The notes under the pieces were generated by a model. It saw nothing but the letters and a program-made list of their open reading frames with translations. It was not told the origin of the DNA and searched no databases. Both the position numbers and the translations under genes were made by a program. From Candidatus Saccharimonadota bacterium (GTDB lineage: Bacteria > Patescibacteriota > Saccharimonadia > Saccharimonadales > Saccharimonadaceae): a stretch of 40,834 nucleotides of DNA. Position 1 is the first letter of the stretch. Each line of letters opens with the position of its first letter. Shown in pieces: positions 16,553 through 23,963 of this stretch. The DNA lies in contig JAPUDQ010000037.1 of the NCBI GenBank assembly GCA_027493025.1, positions 1-40,834 on the forward strand. Reading direction: 5' to 3'.

Positions 16553-17833
16553 ATGAACCGCATAAATAAGATTCTCTATGTTGTTCTTACGCTTTCATTA
16601 CTAGCTATGATAGCAAGTGGCGTCTATGCATTTACAACCCATCTTAAAACCGGCACAACGTCAACTACAAAGATACTCCGATACAATACCTACCAACCCA
16701 CTGGTAAAGACGGAGCAATACGGTATTATACGGGTAATACGTTTGTTTCATACTCCCCGAGCGATGGCTCTACAAAACCACTGACAACACATCGATACAT
16801 CCCCAATATCCAATCTCTTTACTGGCTTGATGGTGGAGTTGTCTTTAGTTTTGAGTCTTATGCTTCTCCCAATAATTTGCTCAAGTCTATCGCTGCAAGT
16901 CGCCCCAACATTCTTACTGAACAAAACAGTCAGGGTACGCCGTACTGGTATTTATCATTTACAGACAATTCTCTCAAGCCACTCGTCGTAGATCAACGTC
17001 CCGATAAACCATTTGCCGTGTATGGCAATGGCGGCTTACTGTTTCGTGAAACCGAAACAAGTTATTCAATCCTCAAATCCGATGGCGGTATTCAGCGCGA
17101 AGTTGTTAAAAATGTATCAAGTGAATTTAGACCTATCGGTTTTGACGATACGTCCTATTACTATCTCGAAAAGATCAATGAGCAGATAGCTGTCAAAAAG
17201 GGGACTCTCGGCTCAGCTAATACAATGCGCGTCACGAACGATCTCTATGCGTCACCAAACCATAGCTACCTTGAACCGGTGGCTATGAGCAATCAAACAA
17301 TATATTACACCAATCAAAATCAGTTAATAGCCTACAACACTTCCTCTGGCGAACGCATTGCACTAACCTCATTTGAAAACGGTCAGTTATATCAGGGAGG
17401 TGCTTCAGACATTACTGCGTATATAAACAATGGTTCAGTTATCTCTGCATACACTCTATCGAGTGGAAAAATAACCAGTCAACATACACTGCAAATCCCT
17501 TCATATATTAGTCCAGTGAGAGTACTTTTTGAAAATGGAATATTCTATGTGAATGGACTTCATGGCGAATTAGTTGCAGCTGGCACGAAACGCGAGATCA
17601 TAGAATCATTTCCTACAGCCTACCATGATCCATTAGAAAAAGCTGTCTCATCATCAGATTTTGCATTGCAACGATCTATAGAGTCAGGAAAAGATAATGA
17701 GTATATTGTAACTTTCATACAGGGCACTACTTCGCAACTACTCGATAAACTTTACGTGGTACTCCAGGCTAAAAATATTGATCCGTATCAATTTACTTTT
17801 ATACTTAACCCCGGTCCTCGTGTTAAAGAGTAA
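16553..17833 (+). CDS. Membrane-anchored, beta-rich protein of unknown function
   Basis: A 426-residue protein with an N-terminal helix (about 8-28) and a large exported domain. The domain has recurring short strand patterns (IRYYTGNTFVSYSPSDG, YWYLSFTDNSLKPLVVD, AVYGNGGLLFRETE, IYYTNQNQLIAYNTSSGERIA) of the kind seen in beta-propellers, though I cannot assign repeats exactly. It is the last gene of the T4SS operon. Its 3' end overlaps the 3' end of recF by 11 bases in convergent orientation, leaving no room for a terminator between them. It may be a surface or periplasm-like scaffold for the machine (inference). Confidence 0.6.
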   Translation: MNRINKILYVVLTLSLLAMIASGVYAFTTHLKTGTTSTTKILRYNTYQPTGKDGAIRYYTGNTFVSYSPSDGSTKPLTTHRYIPNIQSLYWLDGGVVFSFESYASPNNLLKSIAASRPNILTEQNSQGTPYWYLSFTDNSLKPLVVDQRPDKPFAVYGNGGLLFRETETSYSILKSDGGIQREVVKNVSSEFRPIGFDDTSYYYLEKINEQIAVKKGTLGSANTMRVTNDLYASPNHSYLEPVAMSNQTIYYTNQNQLIAYNTSSGERIALTSFENGQLYQGGASDITAYINNGSVISAYTLSSGKITSQHTLQIPSYISPVRVLFENGIFYVNGLHGELVAAGTKREIIESFPTAYHDPLEKAVSSSDFALQRSIESGKDNEYIVTFIQGTTSQLLDKLYVVLQAKNIDPYQFTFILNPGPRVKE

Positions 17834-18857
17834 GTAAAATTGTTGGAAAATCAACTTGGTGATGAGTCGTTGTGATGATCACTTGATTATTTCTATAATA
17901 TTTTGCAAGGTACTCTTGTCGAGAAGTATCTAGTTCAGAAAACACATCATCAAGTAAAAGCAGGGGAGTAGACTGGGTAGATTGTTCCATCTGTATTGCT
18001 TCAATCTGTTTTAGTGCTAAAACTAAGCTACGAACTTCACCGCGAGAGGCGGTTGTCACAAAATCTTTACCATTTAGTAGAAAACGATAATCATCCCGGT
18101 GCGGACCGACGCTCGTTGCGCCAACGGCAATATCACGATCATAGCGGGCTTTGAGAGCATGTATGAGTGCTTGTTTATAATTCGTTGAAAGAGTACCAAT
18201 CGGTGAAAGGTACTCGACTGACAGCGAAGAGTCTTTATGCGCAATCTGCGAATACACTTCGCAAAGTTGTTGATTCCATATAGCAATATATGCCAGTCTC
18301 TCCCGATTGATCACATCCGCTTGCTGTGTTAATAGCATATCCCATACAAACAATTTATCCTCATCAATTTTTATACTATTTTTAAGTAGCCGATTTCGTT
18401 GGCTAATTGTTCGCTCATATCGCCTCAGTACGGTTGCATACCCCGGCTGAAGTACGGTGATACACATATCAATGTATCGGCGTCTTCCTTGCGGAGAACC
18501 ATGAATCAACATCAGATCATCCGGTTCAAACAATACCACTGGTAGATGCCCTGAGACAGGAAAGCGTTTATAATTATGGCCATCGTCGATAAAGGTTCTT
18601 TGATTGTCTGTATAGCGCATCTCCCGTTCACGATCATCAACAAACCCCTTTACACGCCAGCTGTTTTTGGTATATTGCGTAAGGTATTCGTCACTATCAC
18701 GAAACGACTTTCCGGTAGCAAGCACATATATTGCCTCAAGAATATTTGTTTTTCCGCTCCCGTTTGGACCAGATATAACGGTCACACCAGGATCAAAAGA
18801 AAATACACGATCGGCATGAGAACGAAATTGTTTGAGATGAACTTTCGACAAATACAT
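17823..18857 (-). CDS. recF: DNA replication and repair protein RecF
   Basis: 344 residues, a normal length. It is an SMC-like ATPase that binds gapped DNA and helps RecOR load RecA. The N-terminal SKVHLKQFRSHADRVFSF leads into Walker A GPNGSGKTN (30-38), followed by the RecF signature DSDEYLTQYTKNSWRVKG. The C-terminal half has the ABC signature-like SRGEVRSLVLALK and Walker B LLLLDDVFSELD. The order dnaA-dnaN-recF is the classical origin arrangement. It lies 15 bases after dnaN. A TATACT box (18864-18869) ends six bases before the ATG, so a leaderless transcript is possible besides read-through from dnaN. No Shine-Dalgarno is evident. Confidence 0.96.
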   Translation of the reverse strand: MYLSKVHLKQFRSHADRVFSFDPGVTVISGPNGSGKTNILEAIYVLATGKSFRDSDEYLTQYTKNSWRVKGFVDDREREMRYTDNQRTFIDDGHNYKRFPVSGHLPVVLFEPDDLMLIHGSPQGRRRYIDMCITVLQPGYATVLRRYERTISQRNRLLKNSIKIDEDKLFVWDMLLTQQADVINRERLAYIAIWNQQLCEVYSQIAHKDSSLSVEYLSPIGTLSTNYKQALIHALKARYDRDIAVGATSVGPHRDDYRFLLNGKDFVTTASRGEVRSLVLALKQIEAIQMEQSTQSTPLLLLDDVFSELDTSRQEYLAKYYRNNQVIITTTHHQVDFPTILLTL

Positions 18858-18872
18858 GTATCTAGTATACGT

Positions 18873-19964
18873 CTAGCTTTTGAGCGGCATGATGATATGT
18901 GTGTATTCTGCGGTGTTTTTTGGACGTACAACACACGGAGCTAATTTACCACTAAACCCAAACGAAATTTCAGTATCATCAATCACCCCTAAAGCCTCAA
19001 TGATATATCGAGAATTAAGCGTAATCTGCCCATCGCCCGAAGGTTTTGTTTGAATCTCAGAAGTATTTTCACCAAGCTGGGAGGCGAGTGAATGGATCGA
19101 TACAGAGCCAACAGTACTATCGGTTTTGATCGTTACACTACCGCCGCTCTCGCGGGCAAACAGGCTTGCAACTTTCGTAATACGCATCAGTTCGTCTTTG
19201 CTACAGGTAAATAGTACTTCCGAAGAAGAGGGAATTAATTGCCGATAATCAGGAAAAGCTCCCTCAATAAGTCGACTGGTTATTTCGATGTCATTCATCA
19301 AAAATCGTACTTGCTGACTATCGAATAACATTTTTACCTCATCACAATCTTCGGGTAGTACCCGCGTAACATCCTGGAGGGTTTGCGCGGGTATAATTGC
19401 TTTCATCATTTCTTTTGTTGAGATAATTTTTTTCTCACTCAACCGGTAGCCGTCCGTTGCTGCAAAATAAAGAGATTCATCTTGGGTATGCGCATACACC
19501 CCTGTTAATATAGGCCTCGTTTCATCCCGAGAAGTAGTGAGGATTGTCTGTGTAATGGCTTTTTTTATATCTTTTGCCGGAATAATAATTTCTGTGGGGC
19601 TCTCAATGGCTGGTAGTTCTGGGAATTCTTCTGCCGAAACACCGTTAATTGTTGAACGGAAGTTTTCTGTAATGATGTGTAGTTTGTTTTTTTCTAATTC
19701 TAGAGAGATATTATCTTTTGGAAGGTTTGTGATGTACTCACTCATGAGACGCGCCGGAATGGTTATAGAACCTTCTGTTTGGATTTTGGCGCCAATTCGT
19801 TCAGTAATGGCTATCTCGAGATTTGTAGCTGCGAGGAGGAGTTGGTTGTTATCAGTTTTTAAAAGAATGTTACTTAGTACGGGTAGTTGGGCTTTTGCTT
19901 GGGCAACTCTACCGACAACAGCGAGTGCACGAGCTAGATTTTCTTGAGTAACGATGAGTTTCAT
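18873..19964 (-). CDS. dnaN: DNA polymerase III sliding clamp (beta subunit)
   Basis: 363 residues, the usual size for the homodimeric ring that tethers DNA polymerase III to DNA. It shows the three repeated clamp domains: the start MKLIVTQENLARALAVVGR and PVLSNILL in domain 1, TRPILTGVYAH and FAATDGYRLSEK in domain 2, and the C-terminal IIMPLKS, a close match to the typical clamp C-terminus. A ribosome site (AAGGAAA) precedes the ATG. The gene lies directly downstream of the probable oriC and is co-oriented with dnaA and recF. Confidence 0.97.
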   Translation of the reverse strand: MKLIVTQENLARALAVVGRVAQAKAQLPVLSNILLKTDNNQLLLAATNLEIAITERIGAKIQTEGSITIPARLMSEYITNLPKDNISLELEKNKLHIITENFRSTINGVSAEEFPELPAIESPTEIIIPAKDIKKAITQTILTTSRDETRPILTGVYAHTQDESLYFAATDGYRLSEKKIISTKEMMKAIIPAQTLQDVTRVLPEDCDEVKMLFDSQQVRFLMNDIEITSRLIEGAFPDYRQLIPSSSEVLFTCSKDELMRITKVASLFARESGGSVTIKTDSTVGSVSIHSLASQLGENTSEIQTKPSGDGQITLNSRYIIEALGVIDDTEISFGFSGKLAPCVVRPKNTAEYTHIIMPLKS

Positions 19965-20242
19965 TGAGTTTCCTTTCTTATTATTTATATATAGTAGTCA
20001 TAGTAGTAGGTAGTGTGGAAAGTGGGGGAAAGGAGTGTTTTATAGGGGGTCGAAGGCCGTTTTTGGCTGTGTATAAGACTGTGGATTTTATACAGGTACA
20101 AAAGAGGAAAGAGTTGAAGTTTTCCCCTAGGAGAGTGAATAGCGAGGAGTTTTCCATAGAATCCTTTTGGAGCTGTGGATGATGATACACATAGTTATAC
20201 ACCCACCTCTGCACGGGTTGTACACATTTTATACTCAATCTT
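19965..20242. other. Probable chromosomal replication origin (oriC) between dnaA and dnaN
   Basis: A 278-base gap rich in DnaA-box-like 9-mers. On + they read TGTGGAAAG 20014-20022, TGTGTATAA 20068-20076, TGTGGATTT 20080-20088, TGTGGATGA 20174-20182, TGATACACA 20183-20191, TTATACACC 20195-20203 and TTGTACACA 20218-20226. The form TTATACACA (and its complement) recurs in the dnaA upstream region. An A/T-rich stretch lies at the dnaN end (about 19972-19993). Position between dnaA and dnaN, box clustering and an adjacent unwinding-type sequence support oriC. No other gene is credible here. Confidence 0.8.
19972..20028 (+). promoter_or_regulatory. Predicted origin unwinding element with DnaA-trio-like TAG repeats
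   Basis: Reading left to right there is an A/T-rich tract (about 19972-19993), then TAG triplets at 19992, 19995, 20001, 20004, 20007 and 20011 (with one TCA interruption and one extra G). A DnaA-box-like TGTGGAAAG (20014-20022) and a G-run (to 20028) follow. This matches the order and polarity of the DnaA-trio basal unwinding module described in Bacillus subtilis, where DnaA spreads from a box along 3'-GAT-5' repeats into the unwinding site. Confidence 0.6.
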
Positions 20243-21598
20243 TTAACCATAAAGAATATCCCGTATAGCTGATACTTGTTCACGGATAACAAAATCTAGC
20301 TTGATGGCTTTATCAATTTTTTCGACAGAATGTATAGCAGTCGTATGATCTTTGCGACCAAGTTCATGAGCAATTTGCGGAAAACTAAGCCTAAGCTCAC
20401 TTCGTAAAAGATACATTGCAATTTGGCGAGGAAGAACGATGTGCTTGTCTCGTTTTGGACTAAGAATCTCCTTGGTGTCAATTTGAAAATGTTTAGCAGT
20501 TTTGTCAACGACGTGTTTAGCAGTTATGTGGCGGGGACGCATTTGTTTAATGTCACCGAGTAAGGCAGTTGCGGTTTCGATGGTTGGCTCTAGACCACGT
20601 AGTTCGGCATTGGCAAGTACTTGATTGAGGGCACCCTCAAGTTCACGGATATTTGTTTTGATACTATTTGCGATATATTCGGTTGTGTCGGATGGAAGCT
20701 CAAAGCCAGCCTCAGCTGCTTTGGAATTAATAATCGCACAACGAGTTTCAAAATCCGGCATTTGGATGTCAATTGCCATACCCCATTCAAACCGACTACG
20801 TAAGCGTTCGGTGAGGGTAGGGATGCTTTTTGGGGGTTTGTCAGAACTAATGATAATTTGTTTGTTTGCTTGATGTAGGGCGTTGAACGTATGAAAAAAT
20901 TCTTCCTGAGTTTTTTCTTTACCGGCTATAAACTGCATATCATCGACAATCAACACATCAACACCGCGATATTTTGTAGAGAAACCCTTTTTCTTAAATC
21001 GAATACTATCTAAGAATTCATTTACAAATGTCTCAGAGTTAATGTAAAGTACCTTAAGATTAGGTTTCTTTTTGATAATTTCATTACCAACGGCCTGCAT
21101 AAGGTGAGTTTTGCCAAGACCAACCCCGCCATAAATAAAAAGCGGATTGTATTTTATACCAGGGGAGACAGTCACTGCTTGACAGGCTGCGTAGGCTAAA
21201 TCATTATTACCACCAACAATGTAGTTCTCAAAACGATAATGAGGATTAAGTCCATGATCAGAGGAAGAGGCTTTTTTGGTAGCCATACGGCTTTCCGCAA
21301 TTTTGGCAAGTTCTGACGATGTCTCTGGAGTGGACTTTGCGGCACCACCAATAACATAGGTTATTTTACGTGGGGTTATGGAGTTATGTTTTAAAACTTC
21401 AATAATTTGTGGGTTGAACTTAACTTCAAACTGTTGTTTCGCAAAAATATTCGGTACAGAAATCGTCACAATATTTTCTGATGATATATCAAGCAAATCG
21501 GTTTTTTTAAACCACGTTACAAAAGCCGCACGCGATACGGTGAGCTCGATTTCTCCAAGTATTGTCTGCCATAGACGACGGCACTCTGCTTCGCTCAC
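20243..21598 (-). CDS. dnaA: Chromosomal replication initiator protein DnaA
   Basis: 451 residues, the typical length. Domain I (about 1-85) contains LWQTILGEIELTVSRAAFVTWF. A short linker follows, then the AAA+ core from NPHYRFENYIVGGNNDLAYA. Walker A is GGVGLGKTH (157-165), Walker B is VLIVDDMQF with D219/D220, and a sensor 2 helix lies around SNTNI-type REL. Domain IV carries the DNA-binding signature GRKDHTTAIHSVEKI near the C-terminus. I chose GTG at 21598, which has GAGGGG about 6 bases upstream; the longer frame would need TTG at 21658 and adds 20 residues with no family match. DnaA-box-like sites around 21649-21765 suggest autoregulation. Confidence 0.97.
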   Translation of the reverse strand: MSEAECRRLWQTILGEIELTVSRAAFVTWFKKTDLLDISSENIVTISVPNIFAKQQFEVKFNPQIIEVLKHNSITPRKITYVIGGAAKSTPETSSELAKIAESRMATKKASSSDHGLNPHYRFENYIVGGNNDLAYAACQAVTVSPGIKYNPLFIYGGVGLGKTHLMQAVGNEIIKKKPNLKVLYINSETFVNEFLDSIRFKKKGFSTKYRGVDVLIVDDMQFIAGKEKTQEEFFHTFNALHQANKQIIISSDKPPKSIPTLTERLRSRFEWGMAIDIQMPDFETRCAIINSKAAEAGFELPSDTTEYIANSIKTNIRELEGALNQVLANAELRGLEPTIETATALLGDIKQMRPRHITAKHVVDKTAKHFQIDTKEILSPKRDKHIVLPRQIAMYLLRSELRLSFPQIAHELGRKDHTTAIHSVEKIDKAIKLDFVIREQVSAIRDILYG

Positions 21599-21847
21599 TG
21601 ACGACCCCTCGCTTATCAACTTGGACTCTACTATAACGATTTTACGAGTTTTCCACAACTGCTAAACTTGGAGGACAAGTATCGAGCGAACTAGGGAAGG
21701 GGTTATACACAGTTTTTTTATACCTCTGTTAATTCTGGGGAAAAGGAGAGTGTGTTTGTGGAAAACTTTTGTAATGAAAGAATATTTCTACAAAAAAACA
21801 AGTTGACAACTTGAGTTATTCGGCCTCTTGGGGTACTATAGAGTTCT
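21599..21847. promoter_or_regulatory. dnaA/rpmH divergent regulatory region with DnaA boxes
   Basis: A 249-base gap between dnaA (-) and rpmH (+). DnaA-box-like sites are TTTTCCACA 21649-21657, TTATACACA 21703-21711 and TGTGGAAAA 21757-21765. The 21703 box overlaps a TATAAC sequence on the minus strand that could be a dnaA -10 element, so DnaA could repress its own gene (inference). A 15-base palindrome, CAAGTTG-A-CAACTTG (21799-21813), touches the rpmH -35 box. Confidence 0.6.
21811..21839 (+). promoter_or_regulatory. Promoter of rpmH
   Basis: TTGAGT (21811-21816), a 17-base spacer and TACTAT (21834-21839) form a near-consensus promoter. The -10 box ends only 8 bases before the rpmH ATG, so transcription would begin at or within a few bases of the start codon, leaving no room for a ribosome site. 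Confidence 0.6.
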
Positions 21848-21985
21848 ATGCCAAAGCGAACATTTCAACCAAAGAATCGACGCCGTGCTCGTGTGCATGG
21901 TTTTCGAGCTCGAATGAGCAGTAAAGCGGGTCGCCTAGTCCTAAAGGCGCGACGCTTAAAGCTGCGTAAAAAAATTAGCGTTTAG
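21848..21985 (+). CDS. rpmH: 50S ribosomal protein L34
   Basis: A 45-residue, strongly basic protein, [19 protein letters not shown] and onward, ending LKLRKKISV. It matches L34 along its whole length ([24 protein letters not shown]). It binds 23S rRNA in the large subunit. It sits in the conserved rpmH-rnpA-yidC-jag order beside dnaA. The mRNA may be leaderless, because the -10 box ends 8 bases upstream. A hairpin terminator follows at 22006, so much of the transcript would stop before rnpA. Confidence 0.97.
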   Translation: MPKRTFQPKNRRRARVHGFRARMSSKAGRLVLKARRLKLRKKISV

Positions 21986-22005
21986 AAATATTTCTAGCTA
22001 AAAAG

Positions 22006-22047
22006 CAAATGCCGTAGTTGTTTAGAAACGGCATTTTGTTATTTTTC
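22006..22047 (+). terminator. Hairpin terminator between rpmH and rnpA
   Basis: A 9-bp stem (AAATGCCGT 22007-22015 with ACGGCATTT 22028-22036), a 12-base loop, then a T-rich tail (TTTTGTTATTTTT). It probably attenuates the operon so that L34 mRNA exceeds rnpA mRNA. Confidence 0.75.
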
Positions 22048-22118
22048 AATAATTTATAATAAAAATCAAACTTTTGCAAACTATCGACGATATTCATGAA
22101 CTATGGCACCATAGATGT

Positions 22119-22487
22119 ATGTTAGCGCAACAAAACCGATTTCATGGCCGAAATAGTATTCGCAGGATTTTTGCTCGTGGAACGACGTTGCGTGGACGAT
22201 ATATGATGATACGCTTTGCGCCTCATAACCCCAAATACCCTAGCCGAGTTGCGGTGGTTGTTTCAAAAAAAGTTTTTAAATCTGCCGTGAAACGTAATCG
22301 GATTCGGCGGAGGGTATACAATATTGTGCGACATAGCATTTCTGAACAAATTCTAACAGCAGATGTTGTTTTTACGATATTTTCGGGTGATGTATTGATG
22401 TTGCCACAAGAAGAATTGGTAGCTGAAATTACAGGTCTTATTGAGCGTACTTTTCGGCCCCACGCTAAACTACCTATAAAAACGTGA
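22119..22487 (+). CDS. rnpA: Ribonuclease P protein component
   Basis: A 122-residue basic protein that assists the RNase P RNA in trimming tRNA 5' ends. Visible hallmarks are the N-terminal QNRFHGRNSIRRIFARGTTL, the VVVSKKVFKSAVKRN strand and the RNR signature helix KRNRIRRRVYNIVR. The ATG at 22119 gives the usual N-terminus; an upstream TTG at 22074 would add 15 residues lacking similarity. No Shine-Dalgarno is seen, and the gene has no clear promoter of its own apart from read-through of the 22006 terminator. Confidence 0.95.
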   Translation: MLAQQNRFHGRNSIRRIFARGTTLRGRYMMIRFAPHNPKYPSRVAVVVSKKVFKSAVKRNRIRRRVYNIVRHSISEQILTADVVFTIFSGDVLMLPQEELVAEITGLIERTFRPHAKLPIKT

Positions 22488-22493
22488 TATAAT
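22485..22493 (+). promoter_or_regulatory. Extended -10 promoter element before yidC
   Basis: TGATATAAT (22485-22493) is a perfect TGn extended -10 box overlapping the rnpA stop codon. No good -35 is visible. Transcription would start about 22 bases before the yidC ATG, which has its own ribosome site (TGAGGT). Confidence 0.5.
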
Positions 22494-22521
22494 AAATCCT
22501 ATATCTAACTGAGGTAACAAC

Positions 22522-23493
22522 ATGTCGTGGTTTGATACTCTTGTCGTGCAACCTATTCTCAACATTTTAATGGCGCTATATGCGCTTACTCCTGGTAATG
22601 ACTTTGGTATAGCCATTGTCGTATTCGCTATTCTTGTTCGTTTGCTGATGTGGCCGCTTATTCAAAAACAACTTCATCAGACCAAACTCCAGCGGCAAAT
22701 ACAACCTGAGCTTAAACGTATCAAACAAAAGGCGGCTGGCGATAAGCAGCTTGAAGGCCAATTAATGTTGGAGTTATACCGTAAAAAAGGCATTAATCCT
22801 TTTGCGCCTTTTGGGGTCTTGTTAGTTCAGTTGCCTATTTTTATCGCCCTGTATCAGATTGTAATGATGATTTCCCTTCACCGTGAGAATATTATTGCGT
22901 ATATATACGAGTTTATGAAAGGCTGGGATCCGATTGCCGTGGTGGTGGCGAATACATCAAAACTCAACGAAAACTTTCTGGGGATTATTGACCTAACAAA
23001 ACCAGTCATTGATCACGGTACGTGGTATATCCCTGCTCTCATATTGGCATTGCTTGCAACATATTTTCAGTATTATCAGAGTAAGCAGATCACACCAGTT
23101 CCTGAAAAGGGCAAAAAACTGCGTGATATTATGAAAGAGTCAGCAACCACGGGTCAGCCTGACCAGGCTGAGTTAAGCGCGGCAATGGGACAGGGTATGC
23201 TTAAGATTATTCCAATCATCGCTCTGTCGTCAATGGTATTGATCCCTATTCCTGGAGCACTCCTACTCTTTTATCTTGCTTCTAGTGTTGTGGCTGTGTG
23301 GCAACAACGGAACGTTCTCAACGAAGATGTTCAAGAAATGAAAGAGCTAGCAGATGAACCAATAGGTGGCGCATCACGCAGCAAGAAACCAGCAGTCACC
23401 AAGCGTACAGATGAGGCGGTCGAGGCTGAGGTTGTGGAGCGTAAGGTTAATAAGCCAGTCCAAAAACGCCGCAAAGGGAGTAAAGTGCGATGA
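22522..23493 (+). CDS. yidC: Membrane protein insertase YidC/Oxa1/SpoIIIJ type
   Basis: 323 residues, the short form without the large periplasmic domain of Gram-negative YidC. It inserts and folds membrane proteins, alone or with Sec. The five-helix core starts with GIAIVVFAILVRLLMWPL, including the conserved Arg in the hydrophilic groove. A charged hairpin follows (QIQPELKRIKQKAAGDKQ, ELYRKKGINPFAPFGVLLVQLPIFIALY). The C-terminal tail (about 275-323) is highly basic (KPVQKRRKGSKVR), as in forms that touch ribosomes. TGA stop overlaps the jag start by four bases. Confidence 0.95.
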   Translation: MSWFDTLVVQPILNILMALYALTPGNDFGIAIVVFAILVRLLMWPLIQKQLHQTKLQRQIQPELKRIKQKAAGDKQLEGQLMLELYRKKGINPFAPFGVLLVQLPIFIALYQIVMMISLHRENIIAYIYEFMKGWDPIAVVVANTSKLNENFLGIIDLTKPVIDHGTWYIPALILALLATYFQYYQSKQITPVPEKGKKLRDIMKESATTGQPDQAELSAAMGQGMLKIIPIIALSSMVLIPIPGALLLFYLASSVVAVWQQRNVLNEDVQEMKELADEPIGGASRSKKPAVTKRTDEAVEAEVVERKVNKPVQKRRKGSKVR

Positions 23494-23951
23494 ATAGAGA
23501 AGAATCAATTGTTTTTGCCAAGAAATATCTTGAGGATATCCTATCGTTTTTTGGACTTAATACGGAAGTATATGCTACTGCTGATGAAGAAGTTATTGAG
23601 TTACATGTTCCATCAACTCATCTCAATGGTTTTTTGATTGGACAACGTGGCGAAACGCTCAGAAGTTTACAGTTTATGATCGCTACAACTCTAAAGAATA
23701 ATGACGCAGAGCTCAATCGAGTGAATGTAGATATCGCTGATTATAAACGCCATCGATATGACCGCTTAGCGGAACAGACTCACGAATGGATTGAAGAGGT
23801 TCGTACAAGTGGTGAACCGAAGCATCTTGTGCCCATGAATGCTGCTGAGCGTCGGGTGGTTCACAAGGCAGTTGGAGAGTATGGAGATATTGAGACTCAC
23901 TCTGAGGGCGAGGGTCGAGATCGGCATGTTGTTCTCACGAAATCTTCGTAA
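23490..23951 (+). CDS. jag: Jag/KhpB-type RNA-binding protein (KH and R3H domains)
   Basis: A 153-residue cytoplasmic RNA-binding protein. A KH-II domain with GQRGETLRSLQFMI (the GxxG loop is QRGE) spans about 20-90. It is followed by a C-terminal R3H domain with NAAERRVVHKAV and the ...GRDRHVVLTK end. Typical Jag proteins of Firmicutes are longer and have an N-terminal Jag-N domain that is absent here. It overlaps yidC (GATGA), the normal pairing. It lies 12 bases from the convergent glycosyltransferase gene with no terminator between. Confidence 0.92.
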   Translation: MNREESIVFAKKYLEDILSFFGLNTEVYATADEEVIELHVPSTHLNGFLIGQRGETLRSLQFMIATTLKNNDAELNRVNVDIADYKRHRYDRLAEQTHEWIEEVRTSGEPKHLVPMNAAERRVVHKAVGEYGDIETHSEGEGRDRHVVLTKSS

Positions 23952-23963
23952 ACTTCCCCATTG

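Noticed and set aside
21599-21658. DnaA starting at TTG 21658
   Set aside because: It adds 20 residues without similarity to DnaA. GTG at 21598 has a good ribosome site and gives the family's normal N-terminus.
22074-22118. RnpA starting at TTG 22074
   Set aside because: The extra 15 residues do not resemble RnpA, and ATG at 22119 fits the family.
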